DNA from: Planctomyces sp.
GTDB taxonomy: Bacteria > Planctomycetota > Planctomycetia > Planctomycetales > Planctomycetaceae
NCBI GenBank assembly: GCA_019636235.1
Contig: JAHBXW010000009.1
Span: 140,673-204,672 of the forward strand
Length of the DNA: 64,000 nt
Reading direction: 5' to 3'
This document shows positions 45,935-54,712 of the stretch, piece after piece (position 1 is the first letter of the stretch; every line of letters starts with the position of its first letter). The notes below the pieces were generated by a model, which was given only the letters and a program-made list of their open reading frames with translations, ran no database searches and had not been told where the DNA came from. Made by a program: the position numbers and the translations under genes.

Positions 45935-47161
45935 TCAAGACCCGCCCCGGGAAAACGCCGATTTTCGGTGGGAGACGCCCCCGCGTTCGGCAGGACCCGC
46001 CGAACTGGAGACGCCTGGCTCGTCAAACATCGTTTCAATCACGGCCGAGGACCGCAGCTCGTCCATCAACTTCTCGGCCCGTTCGCGATGACGCGACTGA
46101 ATCAATTCCTCGCGCAGCTCGCTCTGAACGTCCTCGAACGGACGCACGCGGGCCTGCTGACGCTCGACGACCTGCACGATCTGGAACGAAGAGGCGCTGC
46201 GGATCACCGGACTGGGACGGCCCGCGGGCAGCGTCGACAGCGGCTCGCGCAGCTCGTTCGACAGACTGTCGACCTGCGTCCAGTCCCAGTGGCCGCCGTT
46301 TGACGCATCCGGACCATCGGAATGCTTCCGCGCGACGTCCGAGAACGGCGCGCCTTTCCGAAGCATCTCCGACGCGTCCTGCGCCAGCCGTTCCGCATCC
46401 GCGCGAGACCGGCCGTCGCCGAACGAAATTCGAATCTGCTGCCATTTCACCTGCTCGGGCTCGGCGTAATCCGCCTGCCGCTCCTGATACAGTTTCAGCA
46501 GTTCCTGGCGATTAACCTGCGGCAGTTCGCCCAGTCGCATCCCGATGAACTGCTCCGCGATCGCCCGGTCGCCGAACATCTTGCGCATCTGATGCAGGGT
46601 CAGACCCTGGGCCTGCAGAATCGCCTCCACCTCGGTGAGTGGCAGCGGTCCGTTGGGACCCTGGAACTTCTTCGCGACAAAACTGTTGAACTGCTCGTCG
46701 AGCTGGGTTTCGACGTTCTTGAGCTGCTCTTCCTTAAGGCGCGTCTTCACCGCATGCACCATCAGGGCCTGCTCGATGTGCGTCGGCAGCCGCTCCTTGA
46801 GAAACTCCTCCTGGAGCTGGCGGAACTGCTCGGGGCTGATCTGCGATTTGGCGGCGGCGAGGCGGCCGCGAACTTCGGTCATCACGGTGCCGACCAGGAT
46901 CGGCTGTCCGTTGACGCGAGCGGCGACGGCCGTCATGGGAATCGGGCCATCGAACGAGCGGGCATCGGCGCCGCTGGCCTGCTGAACTTCGGACTGGCCG
47001 CGGGCGTCCTGCGACGCCAGGGCCTCATTCGCTGCGACGGCGCGGGCGCCCCCGATTCGCGGCGGCGGCGGCCCGACCACCGGATGGTCCACCTTGTAAT
47101 GCCGTCCGGCGCAGCCCATCCAGGCGGCGGCGACAGACAGCATGACCAGCAGACGGACCAT
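45935..47161 (-). CDS. SurA/PrsA-like parvulin peptidyl-prolyl isomerase, putative lipoprotein
   Basis: A 408-residue exported protein. The N-terminus (VRLLVMLSVAAAWMGC) looks like a lipoprotein signal with Cys at residue 17, although Trp at -3 is unusual. A SurA-N-like helical domain covers about 75-240 (VNGQPILVGTVMTEVRGRLA) and one rotamase domain about 240-345 (WQQIRISFGDG, FSDVARKHSDGPDASNGGHW, SFQIVQVVERQQARVRPFED). These proteins assist folding of exported and outer-membrane proteins. A GTG at 47173 could also serve as start; the ATG at 47161 is preferred. The gene lies 239 bases upstream of the secretin on the same strand, suggesting a shared transcript. Confidence 0.9.
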   Translation of the reverse strand: MVRLLVMLSVAAAWMGCAGRHYKVDHPVVGPPPPRIGGARAVAANEALASQDARGQSEVQQASGADARSFDGPIPMTAVAARVNGQPILVGTVMTEVRGRLAAAKSQISPEQFRQLQEEFLKERLPTHIEQALMVHAVKTRLKEEQLKNVETQLDEQFNSFVAKKFQGPNGPLPLTEVEAILQAQGLTLHQMRKMFGDRAIAEQFIGMRLGELPQVNRQELLKLYQERQADYAEPEQVKWQQIRISFGDGRSRADAERLAQDASEMLRKGAPFSDVARKHSDGPDASNGGHWDWTQVDSLSNELREPLSTLPAGRPSPVIRSASSFQIVQVVERQQARVRPFEDVQSELREELIQSRHRERAEKLMDELRSSAVIETMFDEPGVSSSAGPAERGGVSHRKSAFSRGGS

Positions 47162-47214
47162 GAACGTTCCCACGGGGCAGGGCGCCCTCCCGGTTGCCGG
47201 GGGGACCCCGTTGG

Positions 47215-47244
47215 CTTATACGCCGCGCGGAAAATTCGCCGCAA
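47215..47244 (-). promoter_or_regulatory. Candidate promoter of the parvulin-secretin unit
   Basis: On the minus strand TTGCGG (47244-47239) and TATAAG (47220-47215) are separated by 18 bases, about 54 bases upstream of the ATG at 47161. Confidence 0.5.
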
Positions 47245-47542
47245 CGGGGATTTACGTTCCGGAGCGTGTCCCCATTGGGGTTCTCCAGTCGCCGCCGCAC
47301 GATCAAGGCCGGCCAGAAGCGTCTGCCATCCGCGCAACTCCCGGCAGCCGTGCGTGTTGAGGTGATGCGTCACACGCGGAAATCGGCTTTCTCCAGGCAG
47401 TGGCCCGGCAGTCGCCCTGCGGCAGCAGATGCCGGACCTCAACCCCCGACCGGCAGAGGCTGCGGATTCGGTCATCGGGTGAGAGGCGGGGGGATCGGGC
47501 GACTCGGAATCCTGGAATCAGCGACAAGGCGGGCGCATCGCG

Positions 47543-47570
47543 TTGACGCCGCGCCTGCGAATCGTACACT
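47543..47570 (+). promoter_or_regulatory. Candidate sigma70 promoter of tRNA-Phe
   Basis: TTGACG (47543-47548) and TACACT (47565-47570) are separated by 16 bases; transcription would start about 30 bases before the mature tRNA. Confidence 0.6.
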
Positions 47571-47607
47571 GTCGTGCTCGCGCGGATTCGGCTCGGATCT
47601 CGCGTCC

Positions 47608-47680
47608 GGTCAGGTAGCTCAGTTGGTAGAGCAATGGACTGAAAATCCATGTGTCGGCGGTTCAATTCCGCCCCTGACCA
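47608..47680 (+). tRNA. tRNA-Phe (GAA)
   Basis: A 73-nt cloverleaf folds fully: acceptor GGTCAGG/CCTGACC, D stem GCTC/GAGC, anticodon stem ATGGA/TCCAT with loop CTGAAAA (anticodon GAA at 47641-47643), T stem GGCGG/CCGCC with loop TTCAATT, discriminator A. The 3' CCA is not fully encoded (ACTG follows), so it must be added after transcription. Confidence 0.98.
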
Positions 47681-47796
47681 CTGAACGCGTTGGCGTTCCT
47701 CGCGATGTTTCGCGTCTCACCGCCTCGCCATTTTGTCCGGGCAGTGAACTTCCTGCGCCGCCGGAGTTTACGGTGTCACCCCGGAAGCTGTGAGGG

Positions 47797-47802
47797 TAGA
47801 AT
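47797..47802 (+). promoter_or_regulatory. Candidate -10 box for tRNA-Ser
   Basis: TAGAAT lies 22 bases before the mature tRNA-Ser. A matching -35 is poor (TGTCAC 17 bases upstream), so the call is weak. Confidence 0.35.
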
Positions 47803-47824
47803 TCGGCGACCTCGGAGTCGCCAC

Positions 47825-47914
47825 GGAGAGATGGCTGAGTGGCCGAAAGCGCCGGTTTGCTAAACCGGTGTACCGGGTAAACCGGTACCACGGGTTCGAA
47901 TCCCGTTCTCTCCG
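47825..47914 (+). tRNA. tRNA-Ser (GCT)
   Basis: A 90-nt class II tRNA: acceptor GGAGAGA/TCTCTCC, D arm with GGCTGAGTGGCCGAAAGC, anticodon stem CCGGT/ACCGG with loop TTGCTAA (anticodon GCT, reading AGC/AGU), a long variable arm with TACCGGG and CCGGTA pairing, T loop TTCGAAT and discriminator G. CCA is not encoded. Confidence 0.97.
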
Positions 47915-48279
47915 CTCGCTTCCAAAGGCCGCCCTTCGACCAAGTAACCGATGGGCGGCCTCTGTGTTGCGCCGCGACTTGCGAGTCCCCAGCCGAGCGC
48001 AATGATCCAGCGCGGGATGCTGTTGCGACAAGCGAGAGCAAATCGGGCAGACCAACGTCAGTCGTCGAGCAGTCGAACGGCGCCGTACGGATCTGCCCGG
48101 CACGGGCAACGCTCCCAGCGGCGGCACAGCATCAACCTCGAGCGGACCGCAAGCCGCCCCAGTCTGGCCGTCCGCACGGGGGAACTTGCCGATGACTCCA
48201 TGGCGGCGCGCGGGCCACGCCGCCATGATGCTGGAATCGGCACGCATTCCCAGCCCTGGCACGCATCCCGTCTCTCCGC
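47915..48279. other. Intergenic region after tRNA-Ser
   Basis: 365 bases. It begins with the hairpin at 47926-47961; the rest shows no gene, repeat or convincing promoter. Confidence 0.5.
47926..47961 (+). terminator. Hairpin downstream of tRNA-Ser, possible terminator
   Basis: Perfect 9-bp arms AGGCCGCCC (47926-47934) and GGGCGGCCT (47953-47961) flank an 18-base loop, followed by a short CTGTGTTG tract. The position 11 bases after the tRNA fits a terminator, but the T-run is weak. Confidence 0.5.
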
Positions 48280-50016
48280 ATGGTTGTCCGCACAATTCTG
48301 GCTGTGGCTCTGGCCGCGGCATCGCTCACCACGCGCCCTGTTCCGGCCTGGGAGATTCGCCCGAACTTCGACCTCCTGACTGATCCCGATCTCACAGTCC
48401 CGCCGTTCGACCTGCCCGCGCTTGATCCGCGAAACCCGCGGCTGTGGATCGAGTCGCTGGAGAGCTCAGATTCGAATCTTGTGCGGACCTGCGTGCACTG
48501 CATCCGGGAGGCGCATCGCCGGGGACATCCGGGACTGGATGCGGCCCGCCCGGCGCTCCAGCAACGGCTTGGCGACAGCCGGCTGGGACCCGAAGCCCGC
48601 TATCAGTTGGCGTCTGCGCTCATTGAACTCGATGCCCGGGATGCGGCGGACGTCCTGTTCGGCGCCACCGATACGGAGCTTCTGAAACTCCTCATTGAAC
48701 CGGAACTGGCCCGCTGGAACTACGAGCCGGTCCGCGAAGTCTGGCGAGCACGGATCGCGGATGCGAATGCCGATCGTCAACTGTTGAAGATGGCGTTTCA
48801 ATGTCTGGTCGATGTCCAGGACAAAGAATCGATTTCAGGCCTCGCGGCGATCGCGCTGGATCCGCTGCGGCGTTCCGACATCCGGCTGGCTGCCGCGCGG
48901 GCCGCGGGGCAGATCGCCACGACCGGAATGGAGTCGAACGCGGCGCGGCTGGCCCGAGCCGAAGGGACCGTCATCGATCGCCTGTGCGCGGCGGCGCTGC
49001 TGGATCGGCATGCCTCGTCGGAAACGCAGTCGCTTCTGGCGGCGCTGGGCGTGGACCCCGAGCCGGCCGTCGCGGCAGCGGCCCTGGATGCGTTGTTTCG
49101 CATTGATCCGCAACTCGTCGTGCCGCTCGCCGAACGATCGATGGCTTCGCCCGACGCGAAGGTCCGCTGGCAGGGGCAGCGCGCGTATGCGACTCGCCCG
49201 ACGCCGGACCGGATCGCGTTCCTCGGGCTGCAACTGGACGATCCCCATCCGGACAATCGCGGCTACGTGTGCGAGGAACTGTTCCGGCTGGCGGCGGTTC
49301 CGGAGTTCGACGGCGTCGTCCGGGAAACGGGCATGACGGCCCTGCATGCGGAGGGGTGGCGTTCGCAGGAGCAGGCGGCGTTGCTGCTGGGCACTCTGGA
49401 TCACAAGCCGGCTGCGGGGCTGTTGGTTGACCGCCTGGAATCGGATCGCGGCGAAGTGCAGATCGCTTCGGCGTGGGGGCTGAAGAAGCTGGCGATTCCC
49501 GAGACGCTGCCGGCGCTCCTGGACAAGGCGATTCGTCAGCAGGACCAGCCTCAGGGGGGCGGATTCGCGGAGCAGATTGCGCATCTGTTCGAAGCGATGG
49601 CGCAAATGGGATACGCGGAGGCGCTGCCGGCGATGCGTCGTTATGTGCCGGAGGCGTCGGGGCCGGCCATCGCGCGGAGCGGCGCCATCTGGGGCCTGGG
49701 GCTGCTGCTGGCGGGCGAACCTGATGAGGGACTGGCCGCTGAACTGATGGCGCGCGCGGCCGACTTCCCTGGCGGCCCCGGCAATCCGCCCGAAGATCCG
49801 CTCGTCCGACAGATGGCGTCCGTGACGATCGGCCGGATGCAGGCGTCCTCGCAACTCGATGGGCTCCGCCGCATCGTCGGACCAGCCAGAGATCTGAATT
49901 CGGATGACTTTGCGGCGGCTTGGGCGATTCTGACGATCACCGGGACGCCCGTGCCGGACTGGGTCCCTCCGGAAGTGTTCGACATCGGCTGGCCGCTGGA
50001 AGCGGTCAGCGAGTGA
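48280..50016 (+). CDS. Exported HEAT-like helical repeat protein
   Basis: A 578-residue protein of unnamed family. A signal peptide covers about residues 1-23 (RTILAVALAAASLTTRPVPA). The body is a continuous array of helical hairpins of HEAT/PBS-lyase type (for example ARPALQQRLGDSRLGPEARY, LLGTLDHKPAAGLLVDRLES and GLKKLAIPETLPALLDKAIR). Such arrays are binding scaffolds. It is flanked by tRNA-Ser and a convergent DUF1501 gene, so there is no operon context to suggest a partner. Confidence 0.8.
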   Translation: MVVRTILAVALAAASLTTRPVPAWEIRPNFDLLTDPDLTVPPFDLPALDPRNPRLWIESLESSDSNLVRTCVHCIREAHRRGHPGLDAARPALQQRLGDSRLGPEARYQLASALIELDARDAADVLFGATDTELLKLLIEPELARWNYEPVREVWRARIADANADRQLLKMAFQCLVDVQDKESISGLAAIALDPLRRSDIRLAAARAAGQIATTGMESNAARLARAEGTVIDRLCAAALLDRHASSETQSLLAALGVDPEPAVAAAALDALFRIDPQLVVPLAERSMASPDAKVRWQGQRAYATRPTPDRIAFLGLQLDDPHPDNRGYVCEELFRLAAVPEFDGVVRETGMTALHAEGWRSQEQAALLLGTLDHKPAAGLLVDRLESDRGEVQIASAWGLKKLAIPETLPALLDKAIRQQDQPQGGGFAEQIAHLFEAMAQMGYAEALPAMRRYVPEASGPAIARSGAIWGLGLLLAGEPDEGLAAELMARAADFPGGPGNPPEDPLVRQMASVTIGRMQASSQLDGLRRIVGPARDLNSDDFAAAWAILTITGTPVPDWVPPEVFDIGWPLEAVSE

Positions 50017-50083
50017 CGCCGCCAGTTCTTCGGGGCCGGAAGGTCAGTTCGCGGATCACAGGCCGGCGCCGGCGGGCGCGGAG

Positions 50084-51526
50084 TCAGGCCAGCGCCTCAT
50101 GGACGACTTCGCCGTGGACATCGGTCAGCCGATAGTCGCGGCCCTGGAAGCGGTACGTCAGGCGGGTGTGGTCGAACCCCAACTGGTTCAGGATCGTCGC
50201 CTGCAGATCGTGCACGTGCGTTCTCCGCTCGGTGGCGAAGTAACCCAGTTCGTCGGTGGCGCCGATGCTGGTCCCGCCTTTGATGCCGCCGCCCGCCATG
50301 AAGATCGTGAAACAGTGCGGGTGATGGTCGCGACCGAAGAACTTCGATCCGTTGCGCTCCTCGTTCAGCGGCGTCCGGCCGAACTCTCCGCTCCAGACGA
50401 CCAGCGTCGACTCCAGCAGTCCGCGGGCCTTGAGGTCCTTGAGCAGCGCGCCCACCGCCCGATCCATGGGCTTGCAGCGGCTCGCCAGACCCTCCCCGAT
50501 GTCGGTGTCGGGACTGATGCCGTGGAAGTCCCAGCCCCAGTCGAACAACTGCACGAACCGCACGCCCTGTTCCACCAGACGCCGCGCCAGCAGGCAGTTG
50601 TTGGCGAAACTCGACTCGCCGGGAGCGGCGCCATACGCCTCCTGAATGTGCTGCGGCTCGCGGGCGATGTCCATCGCCTCCGGGACGGCCGTCTGCATCC
50701 GAAACGCCAGTTCGTACTGGGCGATCCGCGTCAGCGTCTCCGGGCTGCCGAATTCCCGGGCCTGCAACTCGTTCAGCGAGCGGATCGCGTCGAGGCTCAG
50801 TCGTCGGGTGTCGCGATCCATGCCCGGCGGATCGCTGACGTACAGCACCGGGTCCCCCTTCGAGCGGCACTGCACGCCCTGGAAGACCGAGGGCAGAAAT
50901 CCGCTGGACCAGTTGTTCTTTCCCGCGGACGGGCTGGTGCCGCCGGAGATCAGGACGACGAACCCGGGCAGGTCCTGGTTCTCAGTGCCGAGGCCATACG
51001 TCGCCCAACTGCCCATCGAGGGCCGGCCGGAGCGCGGGCTGCCGGTGTACAGCAGCATTTCCGCCGGCGCATGGTTGAACTGGTCGGTGTACATCGACCG
51101 GATGAAGCACAGGTCGTCCGCCGTCGATGCGATGTTCGGCAGGATCTCGGAGATCCATGCGCCGCACTCGCCGTACTGGCGGAATTTGTGCGGCGTGCCC
51201 AGCAGCTTGGGGGTTCCCTGGATGAAGGCGAAGCGCTCGCCTTTGGTGAACTCTTCCGGGCAGGGCTGCAGGTTGTGTTTGACGAGTTCCGGCTTGTAGT
51301 CGAACAGGTCGTGCTGCGGCGGCGAGCCGGCCATGTGCAGGTAGATGACGCTTTTCGCGCGGGGCTCGAAGTGAGGTTGGCGCGGGGCCATCGGGTCGGC
51401 GTCGGTCGCGGCCGCCGCGCCCTGGCCCATCAGCGTCGCCAGAGCTGCCGCTCCGAGTCCCGACTGGGACTGACGCAGGAAGTGTCGTCGAGTCAGCGCC
51501 TGCAGTCGCAGTTCCGCCAGGGTCAT
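50084..51526 (-). CDS. DUF1501 family protein (Tat-exported)
   Basis: A 480-residue DUF1501 protein. The N-terminus has the twin-arginine motif TRRHFLRQSQSGLGAAALAT. Conserved blocks are LHMAGSPPQHDLFDYKP, GRPSMGSWATYGLGTENQDL, NNCLLARRLVEQGVRFVQLF, WDFHGISPD, GEFGRTPLNEERNG, GRDHHPHCFTIFMAGGGIKG and YRFQGRDYRLTDVHGEVV. The start is at ATG 51526; the open frame to 51751 is upstream DNA. It is divergent from another DUF1501 gene at 51790, and neither has a PSD1 (DUF1549/DUF1553) neighbour in this window, unlike the pair at 600-5044. Confidence 0.93.
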   Translation of the reverse strand: MTLAELRLQALTRRHFLRQSQSGLGAAALATLMGQGAAAATDADPMAPRQPHFEPRAKSVIYLHMAGSPPQHDLFDYKPELVKHNLQPCPEEFTKGERFAFIQGTPKLLGTPHKFRQYGECGAWISEILPNIASTADDLCFIRSMYTDQFNHAPAEMLLYTGSPRSGRPSMGSWATYGLGTENQDLPGFVVLISGGTSPSAGKNNWSSGFLPSVFQGVQCRSKGDPVLYVSDPPGMDRDTRRLSLDAIRSLNELQAREFGSPETLTRIAQYELAFRMQTAVPEAMDIAREPQHIQEAYGAAPGESSFANNCLLARRLVEQGVRFVQLFDWGWDFHGISPDTDIGEGLASRCKPMDRAVGALLKDLKARGLLESTLVVWSGEFGRTPLNEERNGSKFFGRDHHPHCFTIFMAGGGIKGGTSIGATDELGYFATERRTHVHDLQATILNQLGFDHTRLTYRFQGRDYRLTDVHGEVVHEALA

Positions 51527-51789
51527 GATTGTCCGGTCCTGTGGCCTGGAGTTTCTCCCGGCAAGCGGGCAGTTCCTGTATCGTATCGCACAGCGCGGCG
51601 GAAACACTGGCCCCAAAGGCATTTCCCCGTTGCCCGCAGAATTCTCGCGGATTTTCCCGGCTCGCGGCGCCTCGCCCCGAAAGTGTCTGTCGAACGGCCT
51701 TCTGGACCGATAAAATCCAACGCCCGCCGCTGCCGCACGCCGGCAGCCCACAATCCCCCCCGGCTTCCTCCTGCACAGATGGTCGCCCG

Positions 51790-53202
51790 ATGATGCTCCC
51801 CGCCTCGCGCCGCGAATTCCTTCAGCGTTCCGGGTTCGGACTCGGCGCCCTCGGCCTGTACGGCGTCCTCAACGACGCCGGCTCGCTGGCCGCCGCCGAA
51901 TCGCCGATGCTTCCCCGGCATCCGCATTTCCCGGCCACGGCGAAGCACGTCATCCACATCTTCTGCAACGGCGGACCCTCGCACGTCGACACGTTCGACC
52001 CCAAGCACGTGCTCAACGACTACGCCGGCAAGCCGTTGCCGGTGTCGAACCTGCCCACCGAACGCAAAACGGGCGCCGCGCTCCCATCCCCGTACAAGTT
52101 CCGCAAGTACGGCGAAAGCGGCATTGAGGTCAGCGAGCTGTTCGAGAACGTCGGCGGCTGCATCGACGACGTCGCCGTCATTCGCTCGATGTACGCCGAG
52201 GTGCCCAACCACGAGCCCTCGCTGATGCTGATGAACTGCGGGGACGCCCGCCAGCCGCGGCCGAGCTTCGGCAGTTGGGTCACGTATGGCCTGGGCACCG
52301 AGAATCAGAACCTGCCCGGGTTCATCGCCATGTGCCCCAACGGGCTGCCCATCACCGAAACCGCCAACTGGCGCTCCGCCTTTCTCCCCGGCGTGTACCA
52401 GGGCACGTACCTGGACACCCAGCACACCGACGTCGAAAAACTGATCTCCGACATCCGCAACAAGCAGTTGCCGCTCGACAAGCAGCGTCGCCAGCTCGAC
52501 CTGCTGCAGTCGCTGAATCAGAAGCATCTCGAGGCCCGCGGAACCGATTCCGCGCTCGAATCACGGATTCACTCGTTCGAACTCGCCTACCGGATGCAGA
52601 TGGAGGCCGCGGACGCGTTCGACGTCAACCGCGAACCGAAGCACATTCAGGAGATGTACGGCGAAGGCGTCCACGCCCGGCAGTGTCTGATCGCCCGCCG
52701 GCTCGTCGAACGCGGCGTCCGGTTCATCCAGTTGTGGCATGGCGAAGGGCAGCCCTGGGACAACCACGACGACCTCGAAGTCAATCACCGCCGGCTGGCC
52801 CAGCAGATCGACAAGCCGCTGGCCGCGCTGATCCGCGATCTCAAGCAGCGGGGGCTGTTGGATGAGACGCTGATCCTGTGGGGCGGCGAGTTCGGCCGCA
52901 CGCCCGTCGTGGAGCTGCCCACGCCCGGCGCCAACGCGGGCAAGATCAACGGCCGCGATCACAACCATCACGGCTTCACCTGCTGGCTGGCGGGCGGCGG
53001 CGTGAAGGGGGGCCAGGTCCATGGCGCGACGGACGAGTTCGGCTTCAAGGCGGTCGAGGATCGCGTCTCAGTGCATGACCTGCACGCGACGATGCTGCGC
53101 CTGTTGGGCTTCGACCACGAGAAGCTGACGTACCGGTTTGCGGGCCGGGATTTCCGGCTGACGGACGTGCACGGCACGGTGGTGGATTCGCTGATCGCAT
53201 GA
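51790..53202 (+). CDS. DUF1501 family protein (Tat-exported)
   Basis: A 470-residue DUF1501 protein with the twin-arginine segment SRREFLQRSGFGLGALGLYG at the N-terminus. Body blocks include IFCNGGPSHVDTFDPKHVLN, PRPSFGSWVTYGLGTENQNL, QCLIARRLVERGVRFIQLWH, LWGGEFGRTPVVE, GRDHNHHGFTCWLAGGGVKG and YRFAGRDFRLTDVHGTVV. The start is one of two adjacent ATG codons (51790, 51793). It is divergent from the DUF1501 gene at 50084-51526 across a 263-base spacer that contains an AT-rich GATAAAAT box near 51709. It is followed by the repeat block at 53211-53640. Confidence 0.93.
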   Translation: MMLPASRREFLQRSGFGLGALGLYGVLNDAGSLAAAESPMLPRHPHFPATAKHVIHIFCNGGPSHVDTFDPKHVLNDYAGKPLPVSNLPTERKTGAALPSPYKFRKYGESGIEVSELFENVGGCIDDVAVIRSMYAEVPNHEPSLMLMNCGDARQPRPSFGSWVTYGLGTENQNLPGFIAMCPNGLPITETANWRSAFLPGVYQGTYLDTQHTDVEKLISDIRNKQLPLDKQRRQLDLLQSLNQKHLEARGTDSALESRIHSFELAYRMQMEAADAFDVNREPKHIQEMYGEGVHARQCLIARRLVERGVRFIQLWHGEGQPWDNHDDLEVNHRRLAQQIDKPLAALIRDLKQRGLLDETLILWGGEFGRTPVVELPTPGANAGKINGRDHNHHGFTCWLAGGGVKGGQVHGATDEFGFKAVEDRVSVHDLHATMLRLLGFDHEKLTYRFAGRDFRLTDVHGTVVDSLIA

Positions 53203-53210
53203 CGCGCTGC

Positions 53211-53311
53211 GCGGCCGGTGAGAAGCATTGGTCAATGGTCATCGCGGACTGGTCATTTGTCATTGATTGACCCGGGGCCAAGCCGACGGCTTTGCCGTCG
53301 GACGCGGTTTG
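53211..53311 (+). repeat. Dispersed intergenic repeat, copy 2 (part A)
   Basis: 101 bases beginning GCGGCCGGTGAGAAGCATTG, running through ATTGGTCAATGGTCATCGCG and GGTCATTTGTCATTG, then the hairpin CCGACGGC-TTT-GCCGTCGG (53283-53301) and ending GACGCGGTTTG. It is nearly identical to 53410-53510, and the inner part is found inverted at 9566-9640. Confidence 0.93.
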
Positions 53312-53317
53312 AATCCG

Positions 53318-53373
53318 TAGGGTGGCGTCGAGCCGCGCGAGCCCGAAGGGCGAACCGGCGATGACCCACCATC
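53318..53373. repeat. REP-like imperfect inverted repeat
   Basis: The unit begins TAGGGTGGCGTCG, has a GC-rich centre (AGCCCGAAGGGC) and ends CGATGACCCACC. It resembles the widespread palindromic intergenic elements with TAGGGTGGG/CCCACC ends. It lies between copies 2 and 3 of the 101-base repeat. Confidence 0.6.
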
Positions 53374-53409
53374 GAAGTGGGATCAGGGGCTGGGGAACGG
53401 TCCCGCCAT

Positions 53410-53510
53410 GCGGCTGGTGAGAAGCATTGGTCAATGGTCATCGCGGATTGGTCGTTTGTCATTGAATGACCCGGGGCCAAGCCGACGGCTTTGCCGTCGG
53501 ACGCGGTTTG
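53410..53510 (+). repeat. Dispersed intergenic repeat, copy 3 (part A)
   Basis: 101 bases, same length and order as 53211-53311, differing at only a handful of positions (for example GGCTGG for GGCCGG, GATTGG for GACTGG, GTTTGTCATTGAATGAC for ATTTGTCATTGATTGAC). The hairpin with an 8-bp stem is fully conserved. Confidence 0.93.
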
Positions 53511-53692
53511 CGGCACGAGCCGGAAGCGCCAGCGACGGCCACGGAAACCGTAGTCCGCGACGCCCGCCCGCCCTTGCAGTTTGCAATACTCGCGATTGCC
53601 AATTGCTGATGACCAATGACCGATCCTGGTCGCCCCGGGGCTTCCCTCGCTGCGCTCAGTTCAGCCCGGCCACACGCCGGCTCAGGGGCCGG
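53511..53692 (+). repeat. Intergenic repeat remnant, part B
   Basis: Positions about 53574-53640 hold TTGCAGTTTGCAATACTCGC and ATTGCTGATGACCAATGACC followed by GATCC-GGTCGCCCC, matching the part B block at 9696-9784. The rest, up to the DUF1559 stop, shows no gene. Confidence 0.55.
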
Positions 53693-54712
53693 TCAGAACT
53701 CGCCGACCACCTCGCCCCCGTCGCGCGTCCCCAGCGCCCGCCAGGTTGCCAGGTTGATGCTGCTGTTGATTGCGCGGACGGACCCGTCAAGCAGCAGCGA
53801 ATGGACGATCCCCGTGTGGTGGCTGCGCGACGTGAGGACGGCGTAGCTGGGAATCGTCGTGCTGTTCCCCTCCTGCCGGGAATTGTAATCGGTGTGGTGG
53901 TATGTCACTCCCTGGTAGGTGTAGGCGACGTCCGTGTTGGGACCCAGAGTGGTGTTGAAGCCGCTGCGATGGCAGTGTGCGTTTGCCCATTCCGAATGTC
54001 CCGTTCCATCATGCGTGTCGGGCTGCAGCCGGTCCTTGACGCCAGACTCGCAGATGACGGCGACCTCCTCCGCCGTCTGGGGCATGTTTGTTGAAGGCGG
54101 TCCGCCGTTGCGTGTGTAGGCTGTCATGGCATGGACTTCCGAGGCCGCAAGCGTGTTGCTGGCGCCGTCGGTGACGGAGCTGAACTTGATGCGGGAATTC
54201 GGATACGCGATGCCATCCCCGCCGCGGCCGGTGACCGGGTCGTAGATGAACCAGTTGCCGACGTTGAATCCGTAGCATGTCGAGTACAGGTTGATGCCGG
54301 ACCCGGTCGGACGCAGGAAATCAGACTTCGGATCCGAGGGGCAGGCGTACACCGGCACGCGAAACCCGCTGATGAGCGGATAGTTCGACCAGCTCATTGA
54401 AAGGTCGACCTGGTTGTAGAGATTTGCCGCGTCCAGATGGGGCATCAGCCGCCCCTGAATCGACCATGATCCGTTGGTCGCGGAGCGGTTGTTGATGCAC
54501 GCACTGGGGGGCAGCACCAGGAACGTCGATTCGTAGTTGTGAAGCGCCAGGCCGATCTGCTTCAGATTGTTCTTGCACTGCGTGCGGCGGGCCGCCTCGC
54601 GCGCCTGTTGAACGGCGGGCAGCAGCAGCGCGACCAGGATCGCGATAATCGCGATCACGACGAGAAGTTCAATCAGCGTGAAACCGCGTTGGCGGGGGCG
54701 GGGCAGAACCAT
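53693..54712 (-). CDS. DUF1559 prepilin-type protein
   Basis: A 339-residue protein of the large planctomycete DUF1559 family. The N-terminus is a type IV pilin-like leader and helix: [20 protein letters not shown], with prepilin peptidase cleavage expected after the Gly, then [20 protein letters not shown] and [16 protein letters not shown]. The C-terminus has the H-x9-DG block [20 protein letters not shown]. These proteins are pseudopilin-like and often number in the hundreds per genome; their function is unclear. The start at ATG 54712 places the leader correctly; the frame is open to 54814 without similarity. It follows a repeat block on its downstream side. Confidence 0.95.
   Translation of the reverse strand: MVLPRPRQRGFTLIELLVVIAIIAILVALLLPAVQQAREAARRTQCKNNLKQIGLALHNYESTFLVLPPSACINNRSATNGSWSIQGRLMPHLDAANLYNQVDLSMSWSNYPLISGFRVPVYACPSDPKSDFLRPTGSGINLYSTCYGFNVGNWFIYDPVTGRGGDGIAYPNSRIKFSSVTDGASNTLAASEVHAMTAYTRNGGPPSTNMPQTAEEVAVICESGVKDRLQPDTHDGTGHSEWANAHCHRSGFNTTLGPNTDVAYTYQGVTYHHTDYNSRQEGNSTTIPSYAVLTSRSHHTGIVHSLLLDGSVRAINSSINLATWRALGTRDGGEVVGEF

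Larger units (their letters stand above)
47162..47607. other. Divergent intergenic region between parvulin gene and tRNA-Phe
   Basis: 446 bases. It contains the minus-strand promoter at 47215-47244 and the tRNA promoter at 47543-47570; nothing else was recognised. Confidence 0.5.

Noticed and set aside
50099..51793. 564-codon plus-strand frame opposite the DUF1501 gene
   Set aside because: Antisense shadow; the minus strand has the Tat motif and all DUF1501 blocks.
53283..53301. Hairpin CCGACGGC-TTT-GCCGTCGG as a Rho-independent terminator of the DUF1501 gene
   Set aside because: No T-tract follows, and the same hairpin is part of a dispersed repeat at three places, so it is annotated as part of that repeat.
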